64,000 nucleotides of DNA, from positions 62,001-126,000 of the forward strand of contig NZ_BMPW01000025.1 of assembly GCF_014647795.1 (NCBI RefSeq), given 5' to 3'. Within the stretch, counting starts at the first letter, position 1, and the number at the start of each line of letters is the position of its first letter. The DNA comes from Actinoplanes campanulatus. GTDB lineage: Bacteria; Actinomycetota; Actinomycetes; Mycobacteriales; Micromonosporaceae. The position numbers and the translations under genes are program-made. This document shows positions 1-7,791 of the stretch, piece after piece. Under the pieces are notes generated by a model that ran no database searches, was not told the origin of the DNA, and saw only the letters and a list, made by a program, of their open reading frames with translations.

Positions 1-56
1 GCCGTGGCGGTGCTCGTGGGCGGACATCGCGCGCCTTCCCTCGTGGTCCAGACGGC

Positions 57-62
57 CCATAA
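57..62 (+). promoter_or_regulatory. -10-like hexamer, leaderless start
   Basis: CATAAT lies 9 bases before the ATG at 72. At that distance transcription would begin at or next to the start codon, giving a leaderless message. No Shine-Dalgarno sequence is visible. No clear -35 was identified. Confidence 0.45.
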
Positions 63-71
63 TATGTGCTC

Positions 72-434
72 ATGCGCGCACGCGACAACGTTGCAGATGC
101 CAATGACCTGCAGAAACGCGTTCCCGGTAACGCCGTGGTGGAGGCAGCAACGGTGCTGCTCGGGATGCTCGCCGACCCCACTCGCCTACGGCTGGCGGCC
201 TGCCTCGCACACGGCGAGCAGGACGTCACCGCACTGACCACCGCCGTCGGCGCGGCCCGCCCGGCGGTCTCCCAGCACCTCGGCAAGCTGCGGCTGGCCG
301 GCCTGGTGACGGTACGCCGCGACGGCCGCCGCCAGGTTTACGCGCTCGCCGACCCACACATCGGCCGCCTGGTCACCGAGGCGCTGCACACGGCCGAGCA
401 CCGGGCGCCCCGCCCTGCGATCAGACCGCACTAG
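72..434 (+). CDS. ArsR/SmtB-type winged-helix regulator
   Basis: Small dimeric DNA-binding repressor of the ArsR/SmtB family, 120 residues. MLADPTRLRLAACL is the usual N-terminal helix, VSQHLGKLRLAGLV is the recognition helix, and RRDGRRQVYAL forms the wing. The cysteine metal box of classical ArsR/CadC (ELCVCDL type) is missing: the same place reads CLAHGEQDV with one Cys, so arsenite or cadmium sensing is unlikely and the inducer is unknown. The ATG at 72 is preferred to the GTG at 66 because of the -10-like element at 57-62. The next gene begins 9 bases after the stop, so the two are probably co-transcribed. Confidence 0.88.
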   Translation: MRARDNVADANDLQKRVPGNAVVEAATVLLGMLADPTRLRLAACLAHGEQDVTALTTAVGAARPAVSQHLGKLRLAGLVTVRRDGRRQVYALADPHIGRLVTEALHTAEHRAPRPAIRPH

Positions 435-443
435 GGTGGCAGG

Positions 444-905
444 GTGGCCGAAACCCTGAACCTGAACCTGACGCTGGAGGCACGCGGCCCGGGCGGCGCC
501 TTCGTCCTCTCCGACGAGCAGGCCGCCGCCGTCGGGGAGGGGCGCAAGGCGTTCCCGGTGCTGGTGACCGTGCGCGACGTGACGTTGCCACTGCGACTGG
601 CCCGGATGGGTGGCGAGAACCTGATCGGGCTGGCCAAGGCGGCGCGAGAGCGGGCCGGGGTGGAGATCGGCGTGGCCTACCCGGTGTCGATCGCCGCGGA
701 GACCGGGGAACGCACGGTCGAGGTGCCGCCGGAGCTCGCGGCCGCCCTCGCCGGCGACGATGCGGCGAAGGCGGCGTACGAGAAACTGGCTTACTCGCAT
801 CGCAAGGAGTTCGTCCGCTGGATCACCGAGGCCAAGCGTGACGCCACCCGGGCCGAGCGGGTCACCAAGACCGTCGAGATGCTCCGTGCGGGCCGGCATC
901 GCTGA
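444..905 (+). CDS. YdeI/OmpD-associated family protein (DUF1905)
   Basis: A 153-residue protein with a DUF1905 beta-rich N-terminal part (about residues 5-90) and a C-terminal YdeI-type helical segment (about 108-150). YEKLAYSHRKEFVRWI and AKRDATRAERVTK are the family signature. Members are called bacteriocin-protection or OmpD-associated proteins in enterobacteria, but the molecular role is not established, and an OmpD link makes little sense in a Gram-positive. The GTG start at 444 follows the ArsR stop closely. No signal peptide or membrane segment is seen, so it should be cytosolic. The ArsR neighbour may control it. Confidence 0.8.
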   Translation: MAETLNLNLTLEARGPGGAFVLSDEQAAAVGEGRKAFPVLVTVRDVTLPLRLARMGGENLIGLAKAARERAGVEIGVAYPVSIAAETGERTVEVPPELAAALAGDDAAKAAYEKLAYSHRKEFVRWITEAKRDATRAERVTKTVEMLRAGRHR

Positions 906-917
906 TCGCCCGCCGGG

Positions 918-1550
918 TCAGGCGTTGGACAGCAGGTCGTCGAGGGGTCTCGGCAGGACGTCCCGGTCGACGGCCGCCTCGACGAGCAGCCGGGCGTAGC
1001 GGGCCTTCCGGCGGGAGCCGCTGGTCAGGAACCGCCGCATCTGGTCGTCCACGGACCGGTCGCGCCAGGCCGGCTGGTTCCGCAGCGCATGGAACGAGCC
1101 GAGGTCACCCTGCGCGTCGATGAGCGCCGCGAAGACGTCGGTGCCGACGGCCCGGATCAGCTCGTCCTCCAGGTCGTCGACGCAGACGTGCGTACGGGCG
1201 GGGCCGAGCCCGCGCCGGAAGATGCCGGCCTCACGCAGGTCGCAGAGGCCGGCCAGCACCCGGGTGTCCAGCTCGCCGAGGACCCGCCCGAGCGCGTGGG
1301 CGCCGCCGATCGGGACGACCGTGACGTGCTCGGCGTCGAGGTCGCGGCCACGGCGGTGGGCTGCCGTCTCCACCGCGATCTGGTCGCTGATGCCCTCGAC
1401 GAGGATCAACGCGGTGGCGGTGCCGGCCTTCGCCAGCGCACGGGCCGTCGCCTCGACGGGGGCGGCCGGTCCGCTCACATACCCGGCGAGCACCCGGCGG
1501 TCGCGCTCCCGGCGACGGTCCTTCCACTCCGGTGGCATGGTCGCCATCAT
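918..1550 (-). CDS. Stand-alone TOPRIM-domain protein
   Basis: About 210 residues dominated by one TOPRIM fold of the OLD-nuclease/RecR type. ALILVEGISDQIAVETAA is the first strand with the catalytic Glu, and ARTHVCVDDLEDELI supplies the acidic DxD-like motif. TOPRIM domains bind Mg2+ and perform nuclease or strand-passage chemistry. Here the ABC-ATPase half of OLD proteins is absent and there is no separate ATPase beside it. The C-terminal tail (RRFLTSGSRRKARYARLL) is basic and could bind nucleic acid. Start codons at 1550, 1547 and 1538 are all possible and the ribosome site is weak. A role in DNA repair or defence is inference only. Confidence 0.75.
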   Translation of the reverse strand: MMATMPPEWKDRRRERDRRVLAGYVSGPAAPVEATARALAKAGTATALILVEGISDQIAVETAAHRRGRDLDAEHVTVVPIGGAHALGRVLGELDTRVLAGLCDLREAGIFRRGLGPARTHVCVDDLEDELIRAVGTDVFAALIDAQGDLGSFHALRNQPAWRDRSVDDQMRRFLTSGSRRKARYARLLVEAAVDRDVLPRPLDDLLSNA

Positions 1551-1778
1551 CGGCTTCGCGGACGACAACGGACAACCGATATGCCGCGGACCGCGGTCAA
1601 CAGCGCCCCCGAACGGGCTGTCTTCTCTTCCCCGCAATGGTTCAAGTTCGCCGGCTGTCGGCCGTTGGTGAGGTCAGCGTAATCGTCCGTCATCCGAGGA
1701 GTCATCGGGCTGGCGTCGAGCGCGCCCGGTGCGATTCACCGCACCAATCGTTGCTGACACCAGGTAGAGGAGGCGCAG

Positions 1779-2312
1779 ATGTCGGATTCCCACCCCCCAC
1801 GGGCTCCGAGGCGGGAGCGTTGTGCCAGCTGCGGCGTGCACCGGATCGTCGAGGCGGTCGTCGATACGTTCGCCCTGGATTTCGCGTGTTCCGCGTGTAC
1901 GGAGAATGCCGTACTGGTCGTGACGGAGAACGTGGCCGCCGCCGCATCGCCGGTCGATGCCCTGCACCAGGCCCTGCAGCAGCTGCTCGGCGAACGTGAC
2001 GGCATCAGCATCCAGGTCCTGCGACCCGAATCGGCGGTCGCGCTCGTCCTTCCGTCGGGCTACCGGTGGCAGGTGTACCCCCCGTTCGCCGGCGTCATCA
2101 GGGTCTCCGCCCAGCACGCGGCGTTGTACGGGCCCGACCTGGCACCCGTCCCGGGTATGCCGCTGATCACGCTGATCAGCCTCGAGGACATGCGCGACCT
2201 GCTGATCTCCACCGAGACGGGACCGGTCGCCGAGTTGATCGCCGCCGACCTGATCGCCCGGATGGAGGCCGACCTGTTCGATCCCGACACCCTGCTGGGC
2301 GAGGGACACTGA
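1779..2312 (+). CDS. Hypothetical protein with N-terminal zinc ribbon
   Basis: A 177-residue protein not matched to a named family. Near the N-terminus CASC (residues 16-19) and CSAC (about 37-40) form two CxxC knuckles of a probable zinc ribbon. The rest is a mixed alpha/beta region with PPFAGVIRVSAQH and a C-terminal acidic helix. No membrane segment or signal peptide is present. The ATG at 1779 is well supported by GAGGAGG about 7 bases upstream. Its function is unknown; a nucleic-acid or protein-binding role would fit a zinc ribbon but is not shown. Confidence 0.7.
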   Translation: MSDSHPPRAPRRERCASCGVHRIVEAVVDTFALDFACSACTENAVLVVTENVAAAASPVDALHQALQQLLGERDGISIQVLRPESAVALVLPSGYRWQVYPPFAGVIRVSAQHAALYGPDLAPVPGMPLITLISLEDMRDLLISTETGPVAELIAADLIARMEADLFDPDTLLGEGH

Positions 2313-2384
2313 GCTCGGCCCACCCCGAAGCAAAGGGCCGCAAAAGCGTTGGTCCTTTCCGCGTACCTAGATCAAAATGCGCTC

Positions 2385-2942
2385 GTGAACTACCTGAACA
2401 CCGAACGCCTGACCCTGCGCCGCTTCACCGCCGCCGACGCTGACCTGCTGATCGAACTGGACAGCGACCCGGCCGTCATGCGCTACCTGACGGGCGGCGA
2501 GCCGACCGCCCCGGAAGAGATCCGCGAGCGCGACCTGCCCGGCATCCTCGCCGGCTACGAGAGGTGGGGCGGCGACTTCGGAGTATTCGCGGCGGAGGAC
2601 AAGGACCGCGACGCCTTCGTCGGCTGGTTCCTCCTGCGTCCCGAGCGGGGAGGACCGCTGGACGAGGTCGAACTCGGCTACCGGCTGCGCCGGGCGGAGT
2701 GGGGCAAGGGATACGCCACCGAAGGATCGAAGGCCTTGCTGGACAGAGCGTTCACCGACCTTGGCGTACGCATGGTCTGGGCCGAGACGATGACCGTGAA
2801 CGACGGTTCCCGGAAGGTGATGGAGAAGGTCGGCATGACGATGACGGCCACCCTCGACACTCCCCCGGACATGCTGATGATCGAGGGTGCCGAGAACGGG
2901 GGCGTGCGCTACGAGATCACCAAGGAGCAGTGGACCGCTTGA
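2385..2942 (+). CDS. GNAT family N-acetyltransferase (RimJ/RimL type)
   Basis: Acetyl-CoA-dependent N-acetyltransferase of about 185 residues. The N-terminal TERLTLRRFTAADADLL is the typical RimJ/RimL opening. YRLRRAEWGKGYATEGSKALL is the acetyl-CoA pyrophosphate-binding motif A (Q/RxxGxG/A form), and NDGSRKVMEKVGMTM is motif B. The GTG at 2385 is preferred because homology begins immediately after it; the TTG at 2349 would add 12 residues unlike the family. The substrate cannot be deduced: amino groups of proteins, antibiotics or small amines are all possible. It stands alone on the + strand, converging on the next gene. Confidence 0.85.
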   Translation: MNYLNTERLTLRRFTAADADLLIELDSDPAVMRYLTGGEPTAPEEIRERDLPGILAGYERWGGDFGVFAAEDKDRDAFVGWFLLRPERGGPLDEVELGYRLRRAEWGKGYATEGSKALLDRAFTDLGVRMVWAETMTVNDGSRKVMEKVGMTMTATLDTPPDMLMIEGAENGGVRYEITKEQWTA

Positions 2943-2981
2943 CGGAATCCTCGCCGATCACGGCCCGCTCACTTGGAGCGA

Positions 2982-3563
2982 TCAAGGTCGCTGTTCGAGG
3001 CGGGCCAGGCGTGCTGTGATGCCGTTCTCGTTGCGGCCGAACTCGGCCATCAGCTCCGGCACGGTCGCGCCCTCTGCGGCTCGGCGGGCAAGCCGCTGCT
3101 CCTCCTCCGGCGTCCACCGCCGGTGGGAGTTCGGATGCTCCTGCCGCAGGTCGTCCATCGTGTAGGCGGGCGGCTGCTTCGGACCGGGACGCGGGCCGAG
3201 GCCCAAAGCATGGAGCTTGTACCGGATGCTGTTCGCCGTCCGGCCGAGCGATGCCGCGATGTCCTCGACCTCAGCACCGTCCCGGTGCAGACGGGTGACC
3301 AGCACGGTCTCCTCCGCTGACCAGCTGCGCCCCCGCTGGACCGGCGGCGTCCGCATGCTCTGCGGCTGAGCCCCGGGATCGGCGGCGGCGGCCAGCAGCC
3401 GTGCCAACACGGTCAGATCTGCGCGTGGGATGGTCCCGTTGAGGTGCGCGATGATCCGTCCATCGGAGTCCGCGCCCGTGACCTCCACCGTGAGCGTCTC
3501 CCGGTCCGCTGTTGCGGTCAGGTCGTAGTGGCGGTGGCCGTCGCTGAGCTGCCAATACAACAC
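2982..3563 (-). CDS. Protein with two C-terminal SANT/Myb-like HTH repeats
   Basis: A 193-residue protein. Residues 1-80 form a beta-rich unknown domain (YWQLSDGHRHYDLTATADRE). Two homeodomain-like repeats follow: WSAEETVLVTRLHRDGAEV...SLGRTANSI (about 98-140) and WTPEEEQRLARRAAEGATV...EFGRNENGI (about 150-190). Each has the tryptophan-acidic start and the xLGRTxxxI recognition helix of SANT/GcrA-like DNA-binding modules. The GTG at 3563 is chosen because GGAGGAG lies 7 bases upstream. It is divergent from the gene at 3669 across about 105 bases, suggesting shared regulation. Target sites are unknown. Confidence 0.7.
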   Translation of the reverse strand: MLYWQLSDGHRHYDLTATADRETLTVEVTGADSDGRIIAHLNGTIPRADLTVLARLLAAAADPGAQPQSMRTPPVQRGRSWSAEETVLVTRLHRDGAEVEDIAASLGRTANSIRYKLHALGLGPRPGPKQPPAYTMDDLRQEHPNSHRRWTPEEEQRLARRAAEGATVPELMAEFGRNENGITARLARLEQRP

Positions 3564-3668
3564 GTACGTACTCCTCCGTCTCTTCCGGGCGAGACCCGGC
3601 GCCACTCGATTACGCCACGGCCTATATTGGCGTTTCGCAGGAAGTTTGCGGGGTTCTAAGGAGGGGCC

Positions 3669-4706
3669 GTGCCGCGCGGAGCAGTCGGAGGCGCAACCGC
3701 GCAGCTCATCGCGGTGCTGGCCGGTCGCGGTGTGACGGTTTCGCGATACCAGATCGAGCGGTGGCGGGCGGCCGGGGGTCTTCCGAGACCGGTACGTCAT
3801 GGACTGGGCCGAGGACGAGGCGCCCGTTCCGAGCCCCCGGACGAGGAGACGGTGCAGCGGGCGATCATGCTGGCCGGCGCCTCCAGGCGTGGCGCCCGGC
3901 GTTTCGGATCGCATCCCATCGAGCGTCTCGCACTCGGGATCCCCGTCGGCGACGACGAAGCGAGACGTGCGATCGACGACTGCCTGGCCGAGGTCGGCCG
4001 CCAGTTCGGCATCGATCGAGGGAGCGGAGATCAGGCCTGGCAGGAGCGACACGACCGTATCCGCAAGGCTCGCGCCATCGCACCCGTACGCTGGGAGGAT
4101 CTGTTGGAGGCGGTCGAGGGCGGGCCGGCTCGCGCCGAGCCCTCCGCCACCCGGATCCGCTCCGGCTTCTCGGGCATGGTCGACGTGCTGGCCGGCGACG
4201 ACGCGGTGACCGACGACGTGATCAACTGGCTCGCCGCGGGCCTGCGACTGCCCGACGAGATTCTCGATCAAATACACAATGGGGTACGCGTTGCGGAGCT
4301 CAGCGGCGATGCGAGCTTGATCGACTCTCTCAAGGTTATGAGCCTTGAGCGTCTTCGGCGGGTGGCGCGACAGACCGGGCTCGAACAGTGGCGTCGCGCG
4401 CTGCAGGTATATCTGAGAGTCAATTCCGCTCAGGTGTTCGTCGCCGTGCTCGGGGCGCTCGACATCGCCGGCAGACCAGTCGACCTGGGCGGAACCCTCC
4501 GCGTCGACGCGCATGTCGTCAACCAGCTTCGTACGCACCCGGTCTGGGATCTCGCGAACCCGCACATGGTCAACCTGTCGTCGCGGCGCCTGCCACAAAG
4601 CCTGACGTTCGGCGCATTGGGAATCATCATGGCCGGGCAACTGGAACTGTGGGAGAACTATTTCGACCGGCTTGTCGCCCTCACCCAACCGGCGCCTCAT
4701 GCGTAG
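3669..4706 (+). CDS. Hypothetical protein with MerR-like N-terminus
   Basis: A 345-residue protein. The first 45 residues (LAGRGVTVSRYQIERWRAAGGLP) resemble a MerR-type winged helix that reads DNA or recognises a partner. The rest is a helical region of unknown fold with no catalytic motif I can name. The GTG start is secure: AAGGAGGGG stands just before it. GC content falls around 4270-4420 relative to its surroundings. No signal peptide or membrane helices are present. It is transcribed away from the double-HTH gene, which suggests a two-gene regulatory unit. The function is unknown. Confidence 0.65.
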   Translation: MPRGAVGGATAQLIAVLAGRGVTVSRYQIERWRAAGGLPRPVRHGLGRGRGARSEPPDEETVQRAIMLAGASRRGARRFGSHPIERLALGIPVGDDEARRAIDDCLAEVGRQFGIDRGSGDQAWQERHDRIRKARAIAPVRWEDLLEAVEGGPARAEPSATRIRSGFSGMVDVLAGDDAVTDDVINWLAAGLRLPDEILDQIHNGVRVAELSGDASLIDSLKVMSLERLRRVARQTGLEQWRRALQVYLRVNSAQVFVAVLGALDIAGRPVDLGGTLRVDAHVVNQLRTHPVWDLANPHMVNLSSRRLPQSLTFGALGIIMAGQLELWENYFDRLVALTQPAPHA

Positions 4707-4710
4707 CCGA

Positions 4711-4716
4711 TAGCAT
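4711..4716 (+). promoter_or_regulatory. -10-like hexamer, leaderless start
   Basis: TAGCAT ends 6 bases before the ATG at 4723, placing the likely transcription start at the initiation codon. No ribosome-binding site is visible. Confidence 0.45.
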
Positions 4717-4722
4717 GCCGGA

Positions 4723-5196
4723 ATGGGTACGGCCGCAGTCGATCTCGGAGACTCCGCGTTCCTCGATGCCCGTTCGCGCGCCCTCGCCCGTGACGGCGTG
4801 CTCGACGGCCGGTACGTGCTGGTGGACGGGGAACTGCTCAAGCAGGCGTACTCGTCCGGCGATGCCGACGGACTCACCGTGGTGGTGCGCCCGGACCATC
4901 CCGGCGCCGGTGAGGAGCCGTCGGGGCGCTGGGTCACGCGCGTGCCGTACGAGCGAATTGCTCTGCGGGTCTTCTTCACCACGACGGCCCGGCACCGCGC
5001 CGGCGGCCTGTTGGAATTGAAAGCCCGCGACGGTGGCATGGTGCGCGCGACCTGGTGGCGCGGGGACAACGCGGACATGGCTCAGACCATCCCGGCCGGG
5101 TTCCTCTGGGAGAAGAACGACGACTACCACTACGGCACCGTCACATGGGACGAAATCGAAGACGTGGCGATCTCCGTCAAGCGGCTGCCTGGATAG
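4723..5196 (+). CDS. Hypothetical cytosolic protein
   Basis: A 157-residue protein without a recognised domain. It is rich in predicted beta strands (GRYVLVDGELLKQAY, LTVVVRPDHPG, ALRVFFTTTARHRAG) and has no signal peptide, membrane segment or cysteine cluster. The start is chosen at an ATG with a -10-like TAGCAT 6 bases upstream. The gene ends at a strong bidirectional hairpin at 5257-5286. It lies 16 bases after the previous stop but appears to have its own promoter. No function is proposed. Confidence 0.6.
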   Translation: MGTAAVDLGDSAFLDARSRALARDGVLDGRYVLVDGELLKQAYSSGDADGLTVVVRPDHPGAGEEPSGRWVTRVPYERIALRVFFTTTARHRAGGLLELKARDGGMVRATWWRGDNADMAQTIPAGFLWEKNDDYHYGTVTWDEIEDVAISVKRLPG

Positions 5197-5220
5197 GCCC
5201 GTTCTCGTCGGTCGATCGGG

Positions 5221-5286
5221 TCACGTGTTGCTCCTGATCAGCTTTCCGTAACACGTGATGCGGGGCGGGCATGACCGCCCCGCATC
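5221..5286. terminator. Bidirectional terminator with outer inverted repeat
   Basis: GATGCGGGGCGG (5257-5268) pairs perfectly with CCGCCCCGCATC (5275-5286) around a 6-base loop. Just upstream TCACGTGTT (5221-5229) pairs with AACACGTGA (5250-5258), and its last two bases overlap the main stem, so the two hairpins are mutually exclusive at their junction. It lies between convergent genes. There is no U-tract, as is common in actinobacteria. Confidence 0.75.
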
Positions 5287-5344
5287 CACTACGCCGGCCG
5301 ACAGTGCCGTGACGCGCGTCGGCCGCCGGAGCGCCTCACCGGTT

Positions 5345-5959
5345 TCAGCGTCCGGCGCCGCAGGGCGAGCAGGACGGGCGGGTGCCGAGGCGCTCGTACC
5401 GCCAGAAGTGCTGCGCCACCGTGGCGCCCTCGGTCACGTAGACGTTGAAGGTGCCGGCGATGTCCGGGTTGTTGTGTGACGCGCTCAGCGAGGGTTGGGT
5501 CCCGGTCCAGCCCTGCACCAGGCGCCGGCCGGAGGTGGTGGCGGCGTCGCCGAGGTCCCACCGGTGGCTCGCCGAGGAACTGACCTGCGCCGTGTACGCC
5601 TTTGTCCCGTTCTGGCTGAGCTCCCAGACCTCGTTGCCGAAGTTCTGGTAGTTCACCAGGTAGATGCTGTCCGGGCTGGTCGATGTGGTGCGCTGCGAGT
5701 ACCACCACTGGGCAGGCGTGCTGGAGTTGCACCGGGCCAGGTAGACCGCGTGCGTGTTGGAGCCGATGTCGGTCGCGTTGGTGCTCAGGCAGTAGGTGTA
5801 GTCGTTGAAGCCGTCGTAGTAGTCGTTGACGATCATGTACCAGCCGTTCGCCGGGTATACGGCCTGGGCCGGGGTTGCCATCCCCAGGGTCGCCAGTGTG
5901 GCGAAGGTGGCCAGGAGTGCGGCGAGTGCGGCCCGCATCCGTCCGATGCGTACGGTCAT
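5345..5959 (-). CDS. Secreted ricin-type beta-trefoil lectin-like protein
   Basis: A 204-residue exported protein. The first 34 residues are a Sec signal peptide (basic start, hydrophobic AALAALLATFATLATLG, cleavage after TPAQA). The mature part has the repeating Trp/Gln pattern of ricin-B trefoils: CLSTNATDIGSN, TPAQWWYSQ, VWELSQN, HRWDLGDAA, FWRYERLG. Such domains bind galactose-, xylose- or cellulose-type glycans outside the cell. No catalytic domain is attached, so it would act as a free lectin. Two Cys near the C-terminus (SCSPCGAG) could pair. The ligand is unknown. Confidence 0.65.
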   Translation of the reverse strand: MTVRIGRMRAALAALLATFATLATLGMATPAQAVYPANGWYMIVNDYYDGFNDYTYCLSTNATDIGSNTHAVYLARCNSSTPAQWWYSQRTTSTSPDSIYLVNYQNFGNEVWELSQNGTKAYTAQVSSSASHRWDLGDAATTSGRRLVQGWTGTQPSLSASHNNPDIAGTFNVYVTEGATVAQHFWRYERLGTRPSCSPCGAGR

Positions 5960-6119
5960 CGTGATCTCCCCGTTCTAGATCAAGTACGTTGCGATCTCAC
6001 CTTCATCGATGAACGCCGGTTCGTGAAGCCTCGATGCATGACCGTCGGGTGAACATCTGACTGAACACGGAGCTGCATGCCGGATCGACTCCGACGATCA
6101 CGCCAACCGCGTTACACCA

Positions 6120-6599
6120 CTACCAGGGACTCCACTCCGAGATCTTCCACAGCTGCAACCGGTACGCCTCGAAGCGGCCGGGGAAAGGCCCGGCGTCCTC
6201 CGGCGCGAACCCGCCGGAGACGCCGCGGTTGTACGCCGCGATCCGGGTGCCGTACGTGCCGGCGCCGGTCGGCAGCCCGACTCCGACGTGGACGGCCGGC
6301 TCCAGGGCCTGGATCGAGCTGAACCGGCCGCCGGGCAGGGCCAGCTCGGCCACCGCGATCTCGTCCGGCGTTCCCCCGGGCGTACCCGGCGGATCGTCCC
6401 AGACCTCGACCGCGACGGACGCCGTGCCGGTATCGATCGCGCGGGCGACGACGGCGTTGGGACCCCACGCGAAAGACCCGTGCCCGAGAGTCCGCCGGGC
6501 CGCATCGAAGTTCTCGCCCTCGTCGCAGGTCGGATCGAAGATCGTGAAAAGCCGATACTGCGGGTTCACGGTGAACGAATACTCGAACACAACCGGCAT
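6120..6599 (-). CDS. Hypothetical protein
   Basis: A 159-residue protein of no recognised family, probably soluble and beta-rich (VFEYSFTVNPQYRLFTIFD, ASVAVEVWDD). No signal peptide is present and no catalytic motif stands out. The ATG at 6599 begins the most plausible reading frame. Third-position GC bias supports coding. About 160 bases separate it from the lectin gene on the same strand, so it probably has its own promoter. Confidence 0.55.
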   Translation of the reverse strand: MPVVFEYSFTVNPQYRLFTIFDPTCDEGENFDAARRTLGHGSFAWGPNAVVARAIDTGTASVAVEVWDDPPGTPGGTPDEIAVAELALPGGRFSSIQALEPAVHVGVGLPTGAGTYGTRIAAYNRGVSGGFAPEDAGPFPGRFEAYRLQLWKISEWSPW

Positions 6600-6673
6600 G
6601 CCGCCGAATGTAAAGCACTCTGCCCGTTGGGCAGGTCAGGGACGTGACGACGGATGGAACGCCCTGGTTGGCA

Positions 6674-7168
6674 TCAAGGTTTGAAGCGCGTGGCGTCAGG
6701 AACGCAGAACGATGTGTTCACCGCTTCCCCGCCAGGCCGGCACTGACCATCGACAAGTGCTCTGCCCCGGAGTGGTTCACCGAGATCGACTTCGTAGGGA
6801 ACCTGGTCGTTGCCGGGGCATGTCGCAGCAGCAGGCTGCATCGGCGCGACCGTGAAAGTCACGACGACCTCCGACTCGCGGATGTGGATTTTCGGTGCCA
6901 GGACCTGCCCCGTGATCCCGCTGTTGCACCCCAACCGTGAGACGAACGCGGTGAACCTCGTGGACGACTTCTCAAGACTCTGGTCCGGCTTGAGGAACCA
7001 GACAGCAGCAGCTTCACCGGGTGCGCTCGTCTTCACCGGTGAACTGGCTTCGGTCCGGACGTCTCCATCAGATCCTGCTGCGGAGGGATTGGCGGAAGTC
7101 GTACAAGCTGACATCAGAGTCGCCAACACCAAGACCGAGGAAAGCCGAAGTCGCATCATCACCGCCAT
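6674..7168 (-). CDS. Putative lipoprotein of unknown function
   Basis: About 164 residues with a lipoprotein signal: MMRLRLSSVLVLATLMSAC carries the lipobox LMSAC, so the mature protein should be diacylated on Cys and anchored outside the membrane. A short Ser/Thr/Ala-rich linker leads to a small domain with four Cys (LGCNSG, ATCPGN, GQCRPGG, SFCVPD) that could make two disulfides. The ATG at 7168 or 7159 is the likely start; the longer frame to 7243 reads through remnant sequence. GC content is somewhat lower than that of its neighbours. The function is unknown. Confidence 0.65.
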   Translation of the reverse strand: MAVMMRLRLSSVLVLATLMSACTTSANPSAAGSDGDVRTEASSPVKTSAPGEAAAVWFLKPDQSLEKSSTRFTAFVSRLGCNSGITGQVLAPKIHIRESEVVVTFTVAPMQPAAATCPGNDQVPYEVDLGEPLRGRALVDGQCRPGGEAVNTSFCVPDATRFKP

Positions 7169-7279
7169 GAGACGTGATGGCGCCTCCGCTGGTTCCGAGG
7201 CCAACCATGGCCCCACGGATTGACAGGACGCGTTCCGTATCACGGTGAGTCGCGGTCGGCGGGAGTCAGTGCGCCTTGA

Positions 7280-7345
7280 GGCGCCCAGCCAGGCCAGATC
7301 GAAGTGATCACCGTGCAGGTGCGAGAGCAGGACCAGATCAAGATG
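7280..7345 (-). pseudogene. Remnant of a metallo-beta-lactamase-fold hydrolase
   Basis: On the minus strand this stretch encodes HLDLVLLSHLHGDHFDL, the metal-binding HxHxDH motif with its usual preceding strand in MBL-fold hydrolases. Only about 20 residues are recognisable, and the frame continues into unrelated sequence on both sides. It overlaps the last bases of the STAS gene. I read it as a decayed fragment; the rest of the enzyme is not nearby in any frame I checked. Confidence 0.55.
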
Positions 7346-7697
7346 CCTTTGACTGATGGCAGGTGGGGCCGGGTTCGGCGGTCACGGCCAGCGTCTTGTG
7401 AACCCCGCTGATCCGGAGCACCTGATCGACGATGCCGGTCGCGTTGATCACCCGGAACCGCCGGCCTGCCTGCAGGGTGGCCTCACGTCCGCGCAGCAGT
7501 GCACGAACCCCGGCAGCGGCGAGGAGCGTGACGCGGCGCAGGTCCACCACGATCTCCGCCGCGTCGTGTTGTTCGGCGGCGTACGCGATGAGCCCGGCAC
7601 AGCCGTCGCTGGTGTCCTGATCGAGTTCACCCACGATCATCAGCCGGTGCACCCCCGCGCCGTCGTCGCGTCTCGTAACGGCGAAAGGCGTCACCAT
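7338..7697 (-). CDS. STAS-domain anti-sigma factor antagonist
   Basis: A 119-residue single STAS domain. HRLMIVGELDQDTSD is the first strand and turn, and IVVDLRRVTLLAAAGVRALLRG carries the phosphorylatable region: the usual DSSG-type serine position reads LAAAG, so the standard phospho-acceptor Ser is replaced by Ala. The protein may therefore be permanently active or regulated otherwise. Family members free a sigma factor by binding its anti-sigma kinase. No RsbW-like kinase or sigma gene is adjacent. The start is firm: CAGGAGG lies 5 bases before the ATG. Confidence 0.82.
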   Translation of the reverse strand: MVTPFAVTRRDDGAGVHRLMIVGELDQDTSDGCAGLIAYAAEQHDAAEIVVDLRRVTLLAAAGVRALLRGREATLQAGRRFRVINATGIVDQVLRISGVHKTLAVTAEPGPTCHQSKAS

Positions 7698-7791
7698 CGG
7701 GGCCTCCTGGCGCGTTCGTTGCCGTAGTGCAACTGCCGCAGGTTATCCGGCCCCTACATGATCAAACGTCGATACGCCGAACGGATGACGG

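Noticed and set aside
3564-5078. A 698-codon minus-strand frame covering the MerR-like gene.
   Set aside because: Only its last 193 codons have domain structure and a GGAGGAG-supported start; the rest is antisense to a better-supported gene.
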